Assembly (NCBI RefSeq): GCF_904849725.1
Contig: NC_058523.1
Coordinates: 171,722,689-171,786,688 of the forward strand
Direction: 5' to 3'
DNA length: 64,000 nucleotides
DNA from: Hordeum vulgare subsp. vulgare
Taxonomy: Eukaryota; Streptophyta; Magnoliopsida; Poales; Poaceae
In this document: positions 34,154 through 47,239 of the stretch, one piece after another
Layout: every line of letters begins with the position of its first letter
How positions within the stretch are numbered: position 1 is the stretch's first letter
The notes under the pieces: model-generated
What the model was told of the DNA's origin: nothing
Databases searched by the model: none
What the model saw: the letters and a program-made list of their open reading frames with translations, nothing else
Program-made: the position numbers and the translations under genes

Positions 34154-35848
34154 TGTTGGAAATATGCCCCAGGGGCAATAAAAATGGTTATTATTGTATT
34201 TCCTTGTTCATGATAACTGTCTATTGTTCATGCTATAATTGTATTAACCGGAAACCGTAATATATGTGTGAATACATAGACCACAACATGTACCTAGTGA
34301 GCCTCTAGTTGACTAGCTCGTTGATCAATATATGGTCATGGTTTCCTCGCCATGGACATTGGATGTCGTTGGTAACAGGATCACATCATTAGGAGAATTT
34401 TGTGATGGACAAGACCCAATCCTAAGCATAGCACAAGATCGTGTAGCTCGTCTGCTAGAGCTTTTATAATGTCAAGTATAATTTCCTTAGATCACGAGAT
34501 TGGGCAACTCCCAGATATCGTAGGAATGCTTTGGGTGTATCAAACGTCACAACGTTACTGGGTGATTATAAAGGTGCACTACAGGTATCTCCGAAAGTGT
34601 GTGTCGGGTTGGTATGAATCGAGACTGGGATTTGTCACTCCGTGTGACGGAGAGGTATCTCTGGGCCCACTTGGTAATACATCATCATAATGAGATCAAT
34701 GTGACTAAGGAATTAGCCACACGATCATGTGTTATGGAACGAGTAAAGAGACTTGCCGGTAACGAGATTGAACAAGGTATAGGGATACCGACGATCGAAT
34801 CTCGGGCAAGTATCATACCGATAGGCAAAGGGAATTGCATACGGGATTGAGTGAATCCTTGACATCGTGGTTCATATGATGAGATCGTCGTGGAATATGT
34901 GGGAGCCAATATAGATATCCAGAGCCAGCTATTGGTTATTGGCCGAATAGGTGTCTCGGTCATGTTTGCATGGTTCCCGAACCCGTAGGGTCTACACAGT
35001 CATGGTTTGGTGACACTAGAGTTGTAATGGGAATTGTATATGTGGTTACCGAAAGTTGTTCGGAGTCCCAGATGAAATCCCGGACGTCACGAGGAGTTCC
35101 AAAATAGTCCGGAGGTGAAGATTTATATATGGGAAGTCCAATTTCGATCATCGGAAAGGTTTTGGGTTTTATCGGTATTGTACCGGGACCATCGAAAGGG
35201 TATCACGGGTCCACCTGTCCCGGAGGGCCACATGGGCCGAAAATGGGAGGGAACCAGCTCCCTGGTGGGTTGGTGGGACCCACCAAAGAGGCCCAATGCA
35301 TAGAGGGCAAAAACCCTAGGGCATGGGGCTGCCTCCCTTCAACTTGGGAGGCAAGCCACTCCTAGGGCTGCCGCCGCCCCTCCTAGGGGTTCCTTGGTAG
35401 TCTGCCTCCCTCAACCTTTCCTCCTATAAATAGAGGAGGGTTGTGAGGGCTGCGCACACCCCTGAACCCCCCCTTGGCGCAGCCCTACCTTTCCACTGCT
35501 CCTCCTCCGCGACGCTTGGCGAAGCCCTGTCGGAGAACCACAAGCTCCACTACCACCACGCCGTCGTGCTGCCATAGCTCTCGCTTAACTTATCCTTCAC
35601 CCTTGCAGGATCAAGAAGGAGGAGACGTCCCCGGGCTGTACGTGTGTTGAACGCGGAGGCACCGTTCGTTCGGTGCTTGGATCGGATCGCCGCGAGTACG
35701 ACTCCATTGATCGCGTTCATAGTAACACTTCCTCTTAGCGATCTTTAACGGTATGAAGATGCTCTCCTTCTCTCTCATTGCTAGCATCTCCTAGACTGAT
35801 CTTGGTGACATGTAGGATTTTTTTTGAATTATCACTATGTTCCCAACA
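34154..35848 (+). repeat. 5' LTR of the Angela-like element
   Basis: 1695 bp, TGTTGGAAATATGCCCCAGG...TTCCCAACA. Sequence and length are as I know for the Angela/BARE-1 group. Confidence 0.92.
35422..35432 (+). promoter_or_regulatory. TATA box of the Angela LTR
   Basis: CTATAAATAGA within TTCCTCCTATAAATAGAGGA, about 420 bp before the LTR end, as expected for the retroelement promoter. Confidence 0.75.
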
Positions 35849-35849
35849 G

Positions 35850-35865
35850 TGGTATCAGAGTCAGG
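35850..35865 (+). other. Primer binding site (initiator tRNA-Met)
   Basis: TGGTATCAGAGTCAGG two bases after the LTR. The first 11 bases fit the 3' end of plant initiator Met tRNA. Confidence 0.88.
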
Positions 35866-36922
35866 TCTATGCGTAGATCCTATGCATGAGTAGAACACAA
35901 GTAAGTTGTGGGCGATGATTTGGTCAATTTGCTTACCGTTACTAGTCCTATCTTGATTCAGTGGCATTGTGGGATAAAGCGGTCCAGACTGACTTTACAC
36001 GTACTCTTACGTGAGACTGGTTCCACCGCCTGACATGCACTTGTTGCATAAGGTGGCTAGCGGGTGTCTGTCTCTCCACTTTAGTCGGATCAGATTCGAT
36101 GAAGAGGGTTCTTATGAAGGGTAAACAACAATTGGCATATCACTGTTGTGGCTGTGACGTAGGTAAGAAACGTTCTTTCTAGAAACACAAAGCAGCCACG
36201 TAAAACTTGCAACAACAATTAGAGGACGTCAAACTTGTTTTTGCAGGGTATGCTATGTGATGTGATATGGCCAAAAGGATGTGATGAAATATATGTGATG
36301 TATGAGATTGATCATGTTCTTGTAATAGCAATCACGACTTGCATGACGATGAGTATGACAACCGGCAGGAGGCATAGGAGTTGTCTTAATTTATTGTATG
36401 ACCTCGTGTCAATAAAAAACACCATGTGATTACTTTACTTTATTTCTAACCGTTAGCCATAGTTGTAGAAGTAATAGTTGGCGAGACAACTTCATGAAGA
36501 CACAATGATGGAGATCATGGTGTCATGCCGGTGACAATGGTGAACATGCCGCGCCCCAAAGATGGAGATCAAAGGCGCAAGATGATATTGGTCATATCAT
36601 GTAACTTTATGATTTGCACGTGATGTTTATCATGTTTTCTACATCTTATTTGCTTAGAACGACGGTAGTAAATAAGATGATTCCTCACTAAAATTTCAGG
36701 AAATGTGTTCCCCCTAAGTGTGCACCATTGCGAAGGATCGTTGTTTTGAAGCACCACATCATGATCAGGTGTGATAGATTCCAACATTCGCATACAATGG
36801 GTGTAAGCCAAATTTACACACGCAGAACACTTAGGTTGACTTGACGAGCCTAGCATGTACATACATGGCCTCAAAACACGAGAGACCGAAAGGTCGAGCA
36901 TGAGTCGTATCGTGGATATGAT
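35866..36922 (+). other. Angela leader, first part, no gene
   Basis: Untranslated leader homologous to 30095-31120. The ORFs seen here are not related to gag or pol. Confidence 0.75.
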
Positions 36923-38055
36923 TGATGACCCACAAGTATAGGGGATCAATCGTAGTCCTTTCGATAAGTAAGAGTGTCGAACCCAACGAGGAGCAGGAGG
37001 AACTGACAAGTGGTTTTCAGCAAGGAAATATCTGCAAGCACTGAAATTATCGGTAACAAGTGATTGTGTGGTGAGATGATTCATAGCAAGCAACAAGTAA
37101 CAAAAGTAGCAACGGTGCAGCAAAGTGGCACAATCCCTTCTGTAGCAAGGGAGAAGCCTGGACAAAGTCTTATAGGAGGAAAAACGCTCCCGAGGATACA
37201 CGGGAATTTCTGTCATGCTAGTTTTCATCATGTTCACATGATTCACGTTCGTTACTTTGATAGTTTGATATGTGGGTAGACCGGCGCTTGGGTACTACCC
37301 TTACTTGGACAAGCATCCCACTTATGATTAACCCCTCTCACAAGCATCCGCAACTACGAAACAATAATTAAGACAAAGTCTAACCATAGCATTAAACTAG
37401 TGGATCCAAATCAGCCCCTTACAAAGCAACACATAAACTAGGGTTTAAGCTTCTGTCACTCTAGCAACCCATCATCTACTTACTACTTCCCAATGCCTTT
37501 CTCTTGGCCCAAATAATGGTGAAGTGTTATGTAGTCGACATTCACATAACACCACTAGAGGAAAAACAACATACAACACATAAAAATATCGAACGAATAC
37601 CAAATTCACATGACTACTATTAGCATGACTTATCCCATGTCCTGAGGAACAAAAGTAACTACTCACAAAGCATAATCATATTCATGACCAGAGAGGTAAT
37701 GAGTAGCATCAAGGATCTAAACATAAACTCTTCCACCAAGTAATCCAACTAGCATCAACTACAAAGAGTAATCAACACTACTAGCAACCTTACAAGTACC
37801 AATCGGAGTCGCGAGACGGAGATTGGTTACAAGTGATGAACTAGGGTTTGGAGATGAGATGTTGCTGATGAAGATGTTGATGGTGACGAGTCCCCTCCGA
37901 TGAGAGGAGTGTTGGTGATGACGATGGCGACGATTTCCCCCTCCAGGAGGGAAGGTTTCCCCGGCAGGATCGTCCAGCCGGAGCTCTAGATTGGTTCTGC
38001 TCAAGTTCCGCCTCGTGGCGGCGACGAATCCACGAAAAAGCTCCTCCCTGATTTT
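36923..38055 (-). repeat. Truncated 3' LTR of the deleted Gypsy
   Basis: Matches 40073-41205 of the right LTR. Homology stops in the T-run at 38051-38060. Confidence 0.88.
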
Positions 38056-39967
38056 TTTTCTCAGAGTTTTTAGTAACTTCTTTTCTTTGTGCTCTGAGAG
38101 GCTACCACTAATAATAACATGATATATCTCTTTTTCATCAAGATAAGCATACTTAAGAGTATCAAGCAACTGTTTAAGCTCGAACACAAGATCACCCTTT
38201 GGTGGGGGTGGATCCCCAAGCAGTTCAACAGGCAAGTTATTCTTAAGGATAGGATATTGTTCTAAGACAACTCTATCTATTTCATCCCTTTCATCCATAT
38301 GCATATCATTTTCATGCTCAAGCAAGTATTGCTCTAAGGGATCAGTAGGAGGCACGACAATAGAAGCAGAGGCAATAGTTTCATCCTTACTAGGAAACTC
38401 CTTTTTCATGAGGTTGTCTACCAAACTTGGAGAAATTGAACTCGTGTGACGTACCTTCAAAGCCAACAGTGACAATTTGCTTCTCACAGTCAATATGAGC
38501 ATTGACGGTATTGAGAAAAGGTCTGTCAAATATGATATTACAAAAGCTATCTTGTGCGGTAGCAAGAACGAGGAAATCAGCAGGATACTTCGTTTTACCG
38601 CACAAGACTTCAACATCCCTAACAATTCCCACATGGCAGATAGTATCTCTATTGGCAAGATGAATAGTGACATCAATAGGCTCTATATCAATAGGTGCAA
38701 TCTCATCTTTGATTTCATCATATAAGGACTGAGGTATTGCACTAACACTAGCACCCATGTCACATAAACCATGATATCAATGATCTCCTATCTTAACAGA
38801 AACAACACACGTGCCAACAACAGGCCTATGTTTGTCTCTAGCGTGAGGTTTAGCAATTCTAGCAGCATCTTTATAGAAGTGAATATCATGCCCCTCAACA
38901 TCGTCAGACAGAAGATCTTTGATAATAGCAATGCTAGGTTACACTCCTATTTTCTCAGGGGGTGTAGGTGTTCTAATGTAGCTTCTACGTACCACAGTTG
39001 AAGCCTTAGAATGATCCTTTATCCTAACAGGGAAATGTGGTTTCTCAATGTAAGCACTGGGAACAACCTGATCATTATAGGCAATGACTTTCTCTTCAAC
39101 TGGATTGGGTTTAACTACATTGACTTCTAAAGGAGGATGGTATTTAAACCACTTCTCTTTGGGGAGATCAATATGAGAAGCAAATGATTCACACAATGAA
39201 GCTACTATCTCAGAGTCAAGTCCATACTTAGCGCTAAAGTCACAAAAAGTATTTGTCTCAACAAAGGATTTAACGCAATCAAACTGGAAATTCATACCTG
39301 ACTCCTTACCTTCTTCAAGCTCCCAATCTTCAGAGTTGCGTTTAATTCTCTCCAATAAATTCCATTTGAAGTCAATATCTCTCTTCATAAAAGAACCGGT
39401 ACAAGAAGTGTCAAGCATGGTGCGATCATCATGAGAAAGCTGAGCATAGAAGTTCTGAATGATAATTTCTCTTGAGAGCTCATGGTTGGGGCATGAATAT
39501 AACATTGATTTAAGCCTCCCCCAAGCTTGAGCGATGCTTTCTCTGTTACGAGGCCAAAAACTATAAATATAATTCCGATCATGATGTACTAAATGCATAG
39601 AATACAACTTTTGATGAAATTCCAATTTCAACCGATTGTAGTCCCATGATCCAGTATCATCACATAGCCTATACCATGTCAACACCTTATCCTTAAAAGA
39701 TAAAGGAAAGACATTCTTCTTGACCTCATCCTCGGGCAAACCTGCAAGCTTAAATAAACCACAAACTTCATCTACATAGATTAGATGCAAGTCTGGATGT
39801 GATGTTCCATCTCCTGTAAAAGGATTAGCTAGCAGTTTCTCACGCATACCCGAAGGAAATTCAAAGCAAATTTTTTCAGTAGGTGCAGCAGGTTGAGGAG
39901 CAACTATTTGTGCTTCCGTTCGAGGTGAAGATACCCCGAACAAACCCCTCAAAGGATTAGTATCCAT
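38056..39967 (-). pseudogene. Gypsy gag-protease remnant fused to LTR sequence
   Basis: From ATG 39967 (MDTNPLRGLFGVSS) a gag capsid frame of 343 codons runs to TAA at 38939, with the retrotransposon-gag block LTWYRLCDDTGSWDYNRLK and WGRLKSMLYSCPNHEL. The same frame continues past that stop (probably CAA to TAA) and one TGA into an aspartic protease with CDMGASVSAIPQSLYDEI, where D-M-G-A replaces the usual D-T/S-G. A frameshift near 38405 leads to the pre-RT linker (ASIVVPPTDPLEQYLLEHEN; FELKQLLDTLKYAYLDEKEI). It ends at about 38060 in LTR sequence. Reverse transcriptase, RNase H and integrase are absent. No CCHC knuckle is visible, as is usual in this gag type. Confidence 0.85.
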
Positions 39968-40046
39968 AGTGACAGGTGACAATAAATTTCAGCACACTAT
40001 ATGAATGTTTCCTTACCAAGTTCGACTTACCAAAGGCGCTTCACTC

Positions 40047-40064
40047 CCCGGCAACGGCGCCAGA
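40047..40064 (-). other. Primer binding site of the deleted Gypsy
   Basis: The minus strand reads TGGCGCCGTTGCCGGGG just inside the LTR. This is a common Gypsy-type site, probably tRNA-Asp. Confidence 0.75.
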
Positions 40065-40072
40065 AAAGAGTC

Positions 40073-41594
40073 TAGATGACCCACAAGTATAGGGGATCAA
40101 TCGTAGTCCTTTCGATAAGTAAGAGTGTCGAACCCAACAAGGAGCAGAAGGATTTGACAAGTGGTTTTCAGCAAGGAAATATCTGCAAGCACTAAAATTA
40201 TCGGTAACAAGTGATTGTGTGGTGAGATGATTCGTAGCAAGCAACAAGTAACAAAAGTAGCAACAACGCAATAAAGTGGCCCAATCCCTTTTGTAGCAAG
40301 GGACAAGCCTGGACAAAGTCTTATAGGAGGAAAAACGCTCCCGAGGACACACAGGAATTTCTGTCATGCTAGTTTTCATCATGTTCATATGATTCACGCT
40401 CGTTACTTTGATAGTTTGATATGTGGGTAGACCGGCGCTTGGGTACTGACCTTACTTAGACAAGAATCCCACTTATGATTAACCCCTCTCGCAAGCATCC
40501 ACAACTACGAAAGAAGAATTAAGAGAAAGTCTAACCATAACATTAAACTAGTGGATCCAAATCATCCCCTTACGAAGCAACACATAAACTAGGGTTTAAG
40601 CTTCTGTCACTCTAGCAACCCATAATCTACTTAATACTTCCCAATGCCTTCCTCTAGGCCCAAATAATGGTGAAGTGTTATGTAGTCGACGTTCACATAA
40701 CACCACTAGAGGAAAAACAACATACAACACATAAAAATATCGAACGAATACCAAATTCACATGACTACTATTAGCATGACTTATCCCATGTCCTCAGGAA
40801 CAAAAGTAAGTACTCACAAAGCATAATCATATTCATGACCAGAGAGGTAATGAGTAGCATCAAGGATTTGAACATAAACTCTTCCACCAAGTAATCCAAC
40901 TAGCATCAACTACAAAGAGTAATCAACACTACTAGCAACCTTACAAGTACTAATCGGAGTCGCGAGACGGAGATTGGTTACAAGTGATGAACTAGGGTTT
41001 GGAGATGAGATGTTGCTGATGAAGATGTTGATGGTGACGGGTCCCCTCCGATGAGAGGAGTGTTGGTGATGACGATGGCGACGATTTCCCCCTCCGGGAG
41101 GGAAGTTTACCCGACAGGATCGTCCTGTCGGAGCTCTAGATTGGTTCTGCTCAAGTTCCGCCTCGTGGCGGCGGCGAATCCACAAGAAATCTCCTCCCTG
41201 ATTTTTTCCGGACGAAACCTTTCATATAGCAGAAGAGGGGGGCCAGTGGGCCAGCAGGCTGCCACAAGCCCCCTAGGCGCGGCCAGGGGGGTGGCCGCGC
41301 CTAGCAGGCTTGTGGCCACCTGCTGGTGCCCCTCTGGTGTTTCTTAGGCCCAGTATTTTCTATAAATCCGAAATAAATCATCGTTGATTTTTACGGTGTT
41401 TGGAGTTGCGCAGAATAGGTATCTCAGACTTGCTCCATTTTTAGGCCAGAATTCCAGCTGCCGGCATTCTCCCTCTTCATGTAAACCTTGCATAATAAGA
41501 GAGAAAAGGCATAAGTATTGTACCGTGAAGTGAAATAACAGCCCAAGAAGCGATAAATAGCAACATGAAAACATGATGCAAAATGGACGTATCA
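40073..41594 (-). repeat. 5' LTR of the deleted Gypsy
   Basis: About 1522 bp. The minus strand starts TGATACGTCCATTTTGCATC and ends near GGGTCATCTA (mutated from GGGTCATCA). Confidence 0.88.
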
Positions 41595-41720
41595 ACGATC
41601 AACATGGAGATGTTCACAATTTATGACTAGTCCGTCTCACGTGATGATCGGACACGGCCTAGTTGATGTGGATCATGTATCACTTAGATGACTAGAGGGA
41701 TGTCTATCTGAGTGGGAGTT
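41595..41720 (+). other. Angela leader, middle part
   Basis: Resumes with ACGATCAACATGGAGATG after the Gypsy insertion and ends with GAGTT, the duplication left by the next insertion. Confidence 0.8.
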
Positions 41721-43008
41721 TGCTACGGCGATAGAAATCCTTCTGTCGTGTCTTGAGCTTGCGTTGGTTTTTCCCTTGAAGAGGAAAGGGCGATGCAGCA
41801 CAAGAGCAGTAAGTATTTCCCTCAGTTTGAGAACCAAGGTATCAATCCAATAGGAGAATCGCGTCAAGTCTAGAGTACCTGCGCAAACACAAAAGAGCTT
41901 GCACCCAACGCTATAAAGGGGTTGCCAATCCCTTGAACATTGATTAAAAAGTGAGATCTGAAGGCGGAAAGTGCAATGAAGTAAAAGTGTAAGGCTGAAA
42001 ATATGGTGTGAAGTAGACCCGGGGGCCATAGTGTTCACTAGAGGCTTCTCTCAAAATAGCAAATAATACGGTGGGTGAACAAATTACTGTCGAGCAATTG
42101 ATAGAACCGCGCAAAGTCATGATGATATCTAAGGCAATGATCATACATATAGGGATCACGTCCGAGACAAGTAGACCGATACTTTCTGCATCTACTACTA
42201 TTACTCCACACATCGACCGCTATCCAGCATGCATCTAGTGTATTGAGTTCATGACGAACAGAGTAATGCCTTAAGCAAGATGACATGATGTAGAGGGATA
42301 AACTCAAACCAGTGATGAAACCCCCATCTTTTTACCCTTGATGGCAACAACATGATGCGTGCCTCGCTACCCCTTTTGTCACTGGGTGAGGTCACCGCAC
42401 GGTATGAATCCAAAACCAAGCACTTCTCCCATTGCAAGAATCATAGATCAAGTTGACCAAACAAAACCCACAACTCGAAGAGAATTACAAGGATATGAAA
42501 TCATCCATATAAGAGATCAGAAGAAACTCAAATAAGATTCATAGATAATCTGATCATAAATCCACAATTCATCGGATCTCGACAAACACACTGCAAAAGA
42601 AGATTACATCGGATAGATCTCCATGAAGATCATGGAGAACTTTGTATTGAAGATCCAAGAAAGAGAAGAAGCCATCTAGCTACTAACTATGGACCCGAAG
42701 GTCTATGGTGAACTACTCACGCATCATCGGAGAGATCATGGTGTTGATGAAGAAGCCCTCCGTATACGAATGCCCCTACGGCAGGGCACCAGAACGTGCC
42801 CCAGATGGGATCTTGCGGAGACAGAAGCTTGCGGCGGCGGAAAAGTATTTTCGTGGATCTCTCCTTCAGTTTTGGAATTTTTTTGGATTTATAGGCGGAA
42901 GAGGTAGGGTAGACATGCCACAGGGGGCCCACAAGCCTGCTAGGCGCGGGCCCCCTAGCCACACCTAGGGGGCTTGTGGGGTCCCCTGCTGGCCCCTGCC
43001 TTGGTTCT
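41721..43008 (-). repeat. 3' LTR of the non-autonomous element, first part
   Basis: Left end TGCTACGGCGATAGAAATCC, homologous to 61389-62700; interrupted by the Sirevirus at 43009. Confidence 0.88.
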
Positions 43009-44419
43009 TGTAAGTGCATCTAGTGCCCCTTAGTGATTTTGGTGGTTTGAAGACTTATAGGTTAAGTATCTAATGTGTTTGTGAGTGTACACAAGATCTA
43101 TAAGTCATTGAGGAGTTTGAGATATTTGAAGAATATCGACCCCTAAAAATATATGTCTTCAGTTGAAGAGATTGGTCTGAAGCTGAAGAAACAAATCGCG
43201 AGGAATCTACGATGAAATCGATATTCCTCATGAAGATACTGATATTGAGAAGTCCGGTGGTTCCTGAAGAAAATTCTCTGAAGAATTTGAAGCATGAAGA
43301 TTTACACTTTCTGTTTTACTTTCTTTGCATTCGAGTAATAGGAACACCGTAGTGTTAAAGGGGGTCGAAGTTACACTATGGAATGAATTTCCTCATGATG
43401 CTCAACCCAAGCCTAATCCTACCAAAAGCCTCAAAGTGAGGAATATGAGTGACATGAGGACTCTCACAGTTGAGGGTTCCAACCGTTTCGATAGCCATGC
43501 CAAGTCACTGGTCTTATCCACTCCAACAGTCATATTACTTAAGGGCATTAGTGTCAAATCATGTCGGGATGCTCCCAGGCTATAAATAGCCACCCCCACA
43601 ACCACTAGCTGGTTGGCTGCTCCGTTAGAAACTGACACATGTCATAACAGCAACCCAATTCCTCAGAGCCTTCGAGAGTAATTCATCAGTGAGGAAATAC
43701 ACCATACACCGAAACCACAAACCAAACCTAGTGATTGAGCATCACTGAAGAAGTTATTCCTGTGTGGGACTGAAGCCTTTTACCTTTGAGGACTGTGCAT
43801 CCTCCAGACGGTTAGGCGTCATGGTCTAGAGCTTTCCAGCAGTCAATTGTGGATCGCCGGGTGACCAAGTTTGTGAGGGTTTGGAAGTCTGCCCTGAAGA
43901 CTTACCACGATTGTTGGGCGAGGACTGTGTGTGCTTAGCTCAAGGAGAATACGGTAGGGACTGTGTGTCTCGGGACTGTGTGTCCTTTGGTTTCAATACC
44001 AAGCCGCTCCAAACCAGATGTCCGACTATCACAGCAGTTGGAACTGGGTCATCAACGACTGTCTTCACTCAGAAACGGGTTCTAATTCCTCAACTCCTTA
44101 CTTTCCTCGTATTATGTGTTGATGACTTTCACTGCGACTGTTTGAAGAATTTGTTGAAGACTTTCTCTGAATTTCCTCAACCCCAAATTCTTCACGTTAG
44201 TTAATCCTCATCTGTATTCTGCGTGCCTGCTCATAGTGCAATCTGTTTTCACATTCTTCACTTTGAACAACTACTGTTGTGAAACTTTGCACTTCTGATC
44301 CTTTACTGTTTCCGCTGTAAGTTAGTCATCAATGAGGAATTTCCTCAAAAGGAATTTCTCAGTGATGAAATTCTAAAAATATCCTATTCACCCCCTCTAG
44401 TCGATATAACGCACTTTCA
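43009..44419 (+). repeat. 5' LTR of the Sirevirus
   Basis: 1411 bp, TGTAAGTGCATC...AACGCACTTTCA. It has TATAAATAG at 43581-43589 and three GGACTGTGTGTCC-like palindromes (43922, 43958, 43973). Confidence 0.93.
43581..43589 (+). promoter_or_regulatory. TATA box of the Sirevirus 5' LTR
   Basis: TATAAATAG after CCCAGGC; the same site is conserved in the 3' LTR at 56606. Confidence 0.75.
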
Positions 44420-44420
44420 A

Positions 44421-44436
44421 TTGGTATGAGAGCGAG
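44421..44436 (+). other. Primer binding site of the Sirevirus
   Basis: TTGGTATGAGAGCGAG follows the LTR. It resembles the initiator Met site TGGTATCAGAGC with one change (C to G). Confidence 0.8.
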
Positions 44437-44486
44437 GTACTCCCTCGTTTTGTGTGATTTTGGTTTAACCACCTGGAGTTTTAGTT

Positions 44487-46361
44487 ATGTCGACTACAGG
44501 CATGTTTAAGGTGACTGCAGCATGTCCTACCTACGAAGGAAAGAACTTTCCCTTCTGGAAGAACAAAATGCAAATGCATCTACAAGCTATTGATAATGAT
44601 CTCTGGTATATTGTGGAACATGGCGTCCCCATCATCTCTGCCAGTGTCTCTGCTGCTGATGTGAAGAAGTTCAAGCAACTCGATTCTCAGGTGAAGAACA
44701 TCATCTGTGGCCATCTGAGCCCATGCTAGTTTGGAAGAGTAAGTGCTTTGGGCTCTGCAACACTGATCTGGGAGAGACGGTGCAAGGTAAATGAAGGAGT
44801 ATCAACCCAGCGTGACTCTCGTGTTGATATTCTTCGCAATCTCTTCAATCGCTTCAAGAGACATGACAATGGAAGCTTCCAAGACACTTTTGATCGCCTC
44901 ACTAACATATCAAATGAACTGCAAGCACTGGGAGCTCGAGACGTCACCGATCACGAAGTTGTGAAGAAACTGCTGACATCTTTGGATTCTTCATTTGATA
45001 CTTTAGTTCTGATGATTCAAGAAAGACCAGACTACAAGATGCTTGATCCAACTGATATACTTGAAAGGCTAAATACTCATGAATTCCAGCTAGAAGAAAA
45101 GAGAGATGTATATGGACCAAGCTATTCCAGACCACGTGCACTGAAGGCTAGATCAATTTCCTCATCCGAAGAAGAAGACACAGATGACAACATTTGTGAC
45201 CCTGAAGAATTTGGACAGGAGCTTGCAATGCTCGTGAGGAAATTCCAGAGATTTACACGACGTGGCCAGTTCGGTAAATCTTCAAGAAGAGACATGAGGA
45301 AATCAGAATCTTCATCTGAGGACTACAGGAAACGAACCTGTCACAAGTGCAAGAAATCAGGTCATTACATTGCTGATTGTCCCCGTTGGGGAAAGGAATC
45401 AAAGAAGAAGAAATACAAGGATGACAGTTCTGATGACTCGAAGAAGAAGAGGAAATCTTCAAAATCCTCATCTTCAAAGCCCCCATCACACAAGAAGACT
45501 AGTTTCAGAAAGGCTCGGGCACTTATTGGCAAGGAAATGGACTCCGAGGCAGAATCAGAGGAATGTGATGAAGAAGAGGGTTCTGATGAAGACTCAGAAT
45601 ACAGACAGGCTAGTCTTGCACTGGCAACCACTTTCGTCAGCAAGTCAATCTTCAATCTTGAAGAAAATGATTGCACCATCCATACTGATGATTATGCTGA
45701 TGACTTCGCTCCAACCTATTGCTTCATGGCAAAAGGTTCAAAGGTACCAAATAATGCCTCCTCCTCTGATTCAAGTGACTGTGAACCTAATGATTATAAG
45801 AAACCCAGTTACAGTAAACTTGCTATCATTGCCACTAAACAACAAACTGCTCTGGAAAAGCTTCAAAAACTGCTAGATAAAAGTGATGATCTCTTGAATG
45901 ATGAAATGAACCTTACCCAAATCCTCACTGATGATGTGAAAATTCTTCAGTCTAGATTTGATAATCTTCAGGATCGTTATGATACACTCCTCACTGATCA
46001 TGAGAAGCTTTCGTATGAATTTCTTCAAAGGAAGCTGGATCTTGAGAAGCCGAGGATGTCTCATGATGATCTTCGTACGGAAAATGATTCATTACTAGCT
46101 CAACAGATCAACGCTGGTCAAGTTGAATTTATTCCTCCATGTCTTAAATGCATTGAACGCGAAACTGCTAATTCCTCACCAGAATCATCAAATGCTACCA
46201 TTGCTACAAATTCTTCACCTGCACCTGTTGTGTCTATTTCCTCACTTGAGGAAAACACAAATGTTACTGATGAAAATGCAGGGTTGAAGGAATTGTACGT
46301 AACAGGCATATACAAAAGTCTCAAAGGACATCAAACCCTTTGTGATGTGCTCAAAAAGTAG
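44487..46361 (+). pseudogene. Sirevirus gag, one in-frame TAG
   Basis: Starts at ATG 44487 (MSTTGMFKVTAACPTYEG). It is interrupted by TAG at 44727-44729 and otherwise open in the same frame to 46361, about 624 codons. Capsid region: FPFWKNKMQMHLQAIDNDLW and, after the stop, FDRLTNISNELQALG and VKKLLTSLDSSFDTLV. CCHC knuckle CHKCKKSGHYIADC at about nt 45340-45380, followed by Lys/Ser-rich basic tracts. A long C-terminal extension with heptads (LEKLQKLLDKSDDLL, LQSRFDNLQDRYDTLL) predicts coiled coil. Sirevirus gags are known to be large with such extensions. It forms the particle that packages element RNA. In-frame sequence continues after 46361 with further stops. Confidence 0.88.
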
Positions 46362-47239
46362 ATCTTAAACAGGAACCCGAGGAAAGAAGGAATTGCCTTT
46401 GAGAGGAAATTAAATGCTGATGGATCTTATTGGAAACCTGAGCAGTATCCCAAAACCTCATGGGTTGCTGCTACTGGGCCTCCTTTTGATCCATCTCATC
46501 TAAGTGGATTTTCATGTGAATTATCCTATTCCTCAGATGAGTCATTTGACTCCAACTATAAACTGTTCAAAAATCAATCTGGTGAAGTATTTGCTCGATA
46601 TGTTGGAACTAACTAAAGGAATGACCCTCCCTTGAGGAAAATCTGGGTTCCCAAAAGCTGTCTTGAAAATATTCAGGTGCATGTCCTCATGACACCACCA
46701 CCGAAGAATCTGAACTCCAGATCAAATTCCTCAGGAGGACCAAAGTCTTCAAGAGGATCAAAATCCTCAACTCGTCAAAACTATGCTCGTACCCGTGCTA
46801 ATGCGTCTAACGTGTAGGGAAACTACAAGGAATATGAATATGAGCGTTACTCCTCAAATCATTATGTTCATAAATCCTCTAACCAGTTCTCTGCATATTC
46901 ATATGAGTACTTTAACCCCCCTACTGTTAAGAGAAGTGCATTGGCTTCAATGCCACCTTTCTCATATGGTGCTCGCAGGATGATGAATGCTTTGCCACCC
47001 CTTCAGATGTGGGTGGTGAAGGAATTGAACTAATCACTTGTGCAGGTCAGGTCTCCAGATGAAAATCATCATTTGAAGAATTTGCTGGAGACCTGAGGAA
47101 ATGCTTGATAGGACGCAAGCTAATGACTGATGAAATAGAAATATTTCACACGTCCTTACATTTTTGTTATGATGAAATTACTGATCTGATGAAATTAGTA
47201 TCATATTCTTCAAATCTAAAGCATATGAGATGGTAAGCT
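46362..47239 (+). pseudogene. Gag-protease linker of the Sirevirus with several stops
   Basis: The gag frame continues after TAG 46359 with stops at 46614 and 46816, giving Ser/Lys/Arg-rich coding-like sequence (SWVAATGPPFDPSHLSGF; SSGGPKSSRGSKSSTRQN). After about 46990 the reading becomes fragmentary. No known domain. Confidence 0.6.

Larger units (their letters stand above)
36923..41594 (-). mobile_element. Gypsy LTR retrotransposon with internal deletion (minus strand)
   Basis: A 4672-bp element inserted in the Angela leader, with TSD ATGAT (36918-36922) and ACGAT (41595-41599; one mismatch). Right LTR 40073-41594 (5' LTR), PBS, gag, protease, the first codons before RT, then an abrupt join to the middle of the left LTR near 38055. 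The rest of pol, the PPT and the first part of the 3' LTR are gone. Ends are TGATGACCC on the left and ACGTATCA on the right. The two LTRs differ by roughly 4-5% by eye. Confidence 0.88.

Noticed and set aside
37759..38676. 305-codon minus-strand frame
   Set aside because: A composite of shifted protease complement, pre-RT linker and LTR sequence across a deletion junction; not a separate gene.
41673..42437. Minus-strand frames of 62-121 codons, repeated at 61134-61975
   Set aside because: Same frames occur in both LTRs of the non-autonomous element; they are LTR sequence without domains.
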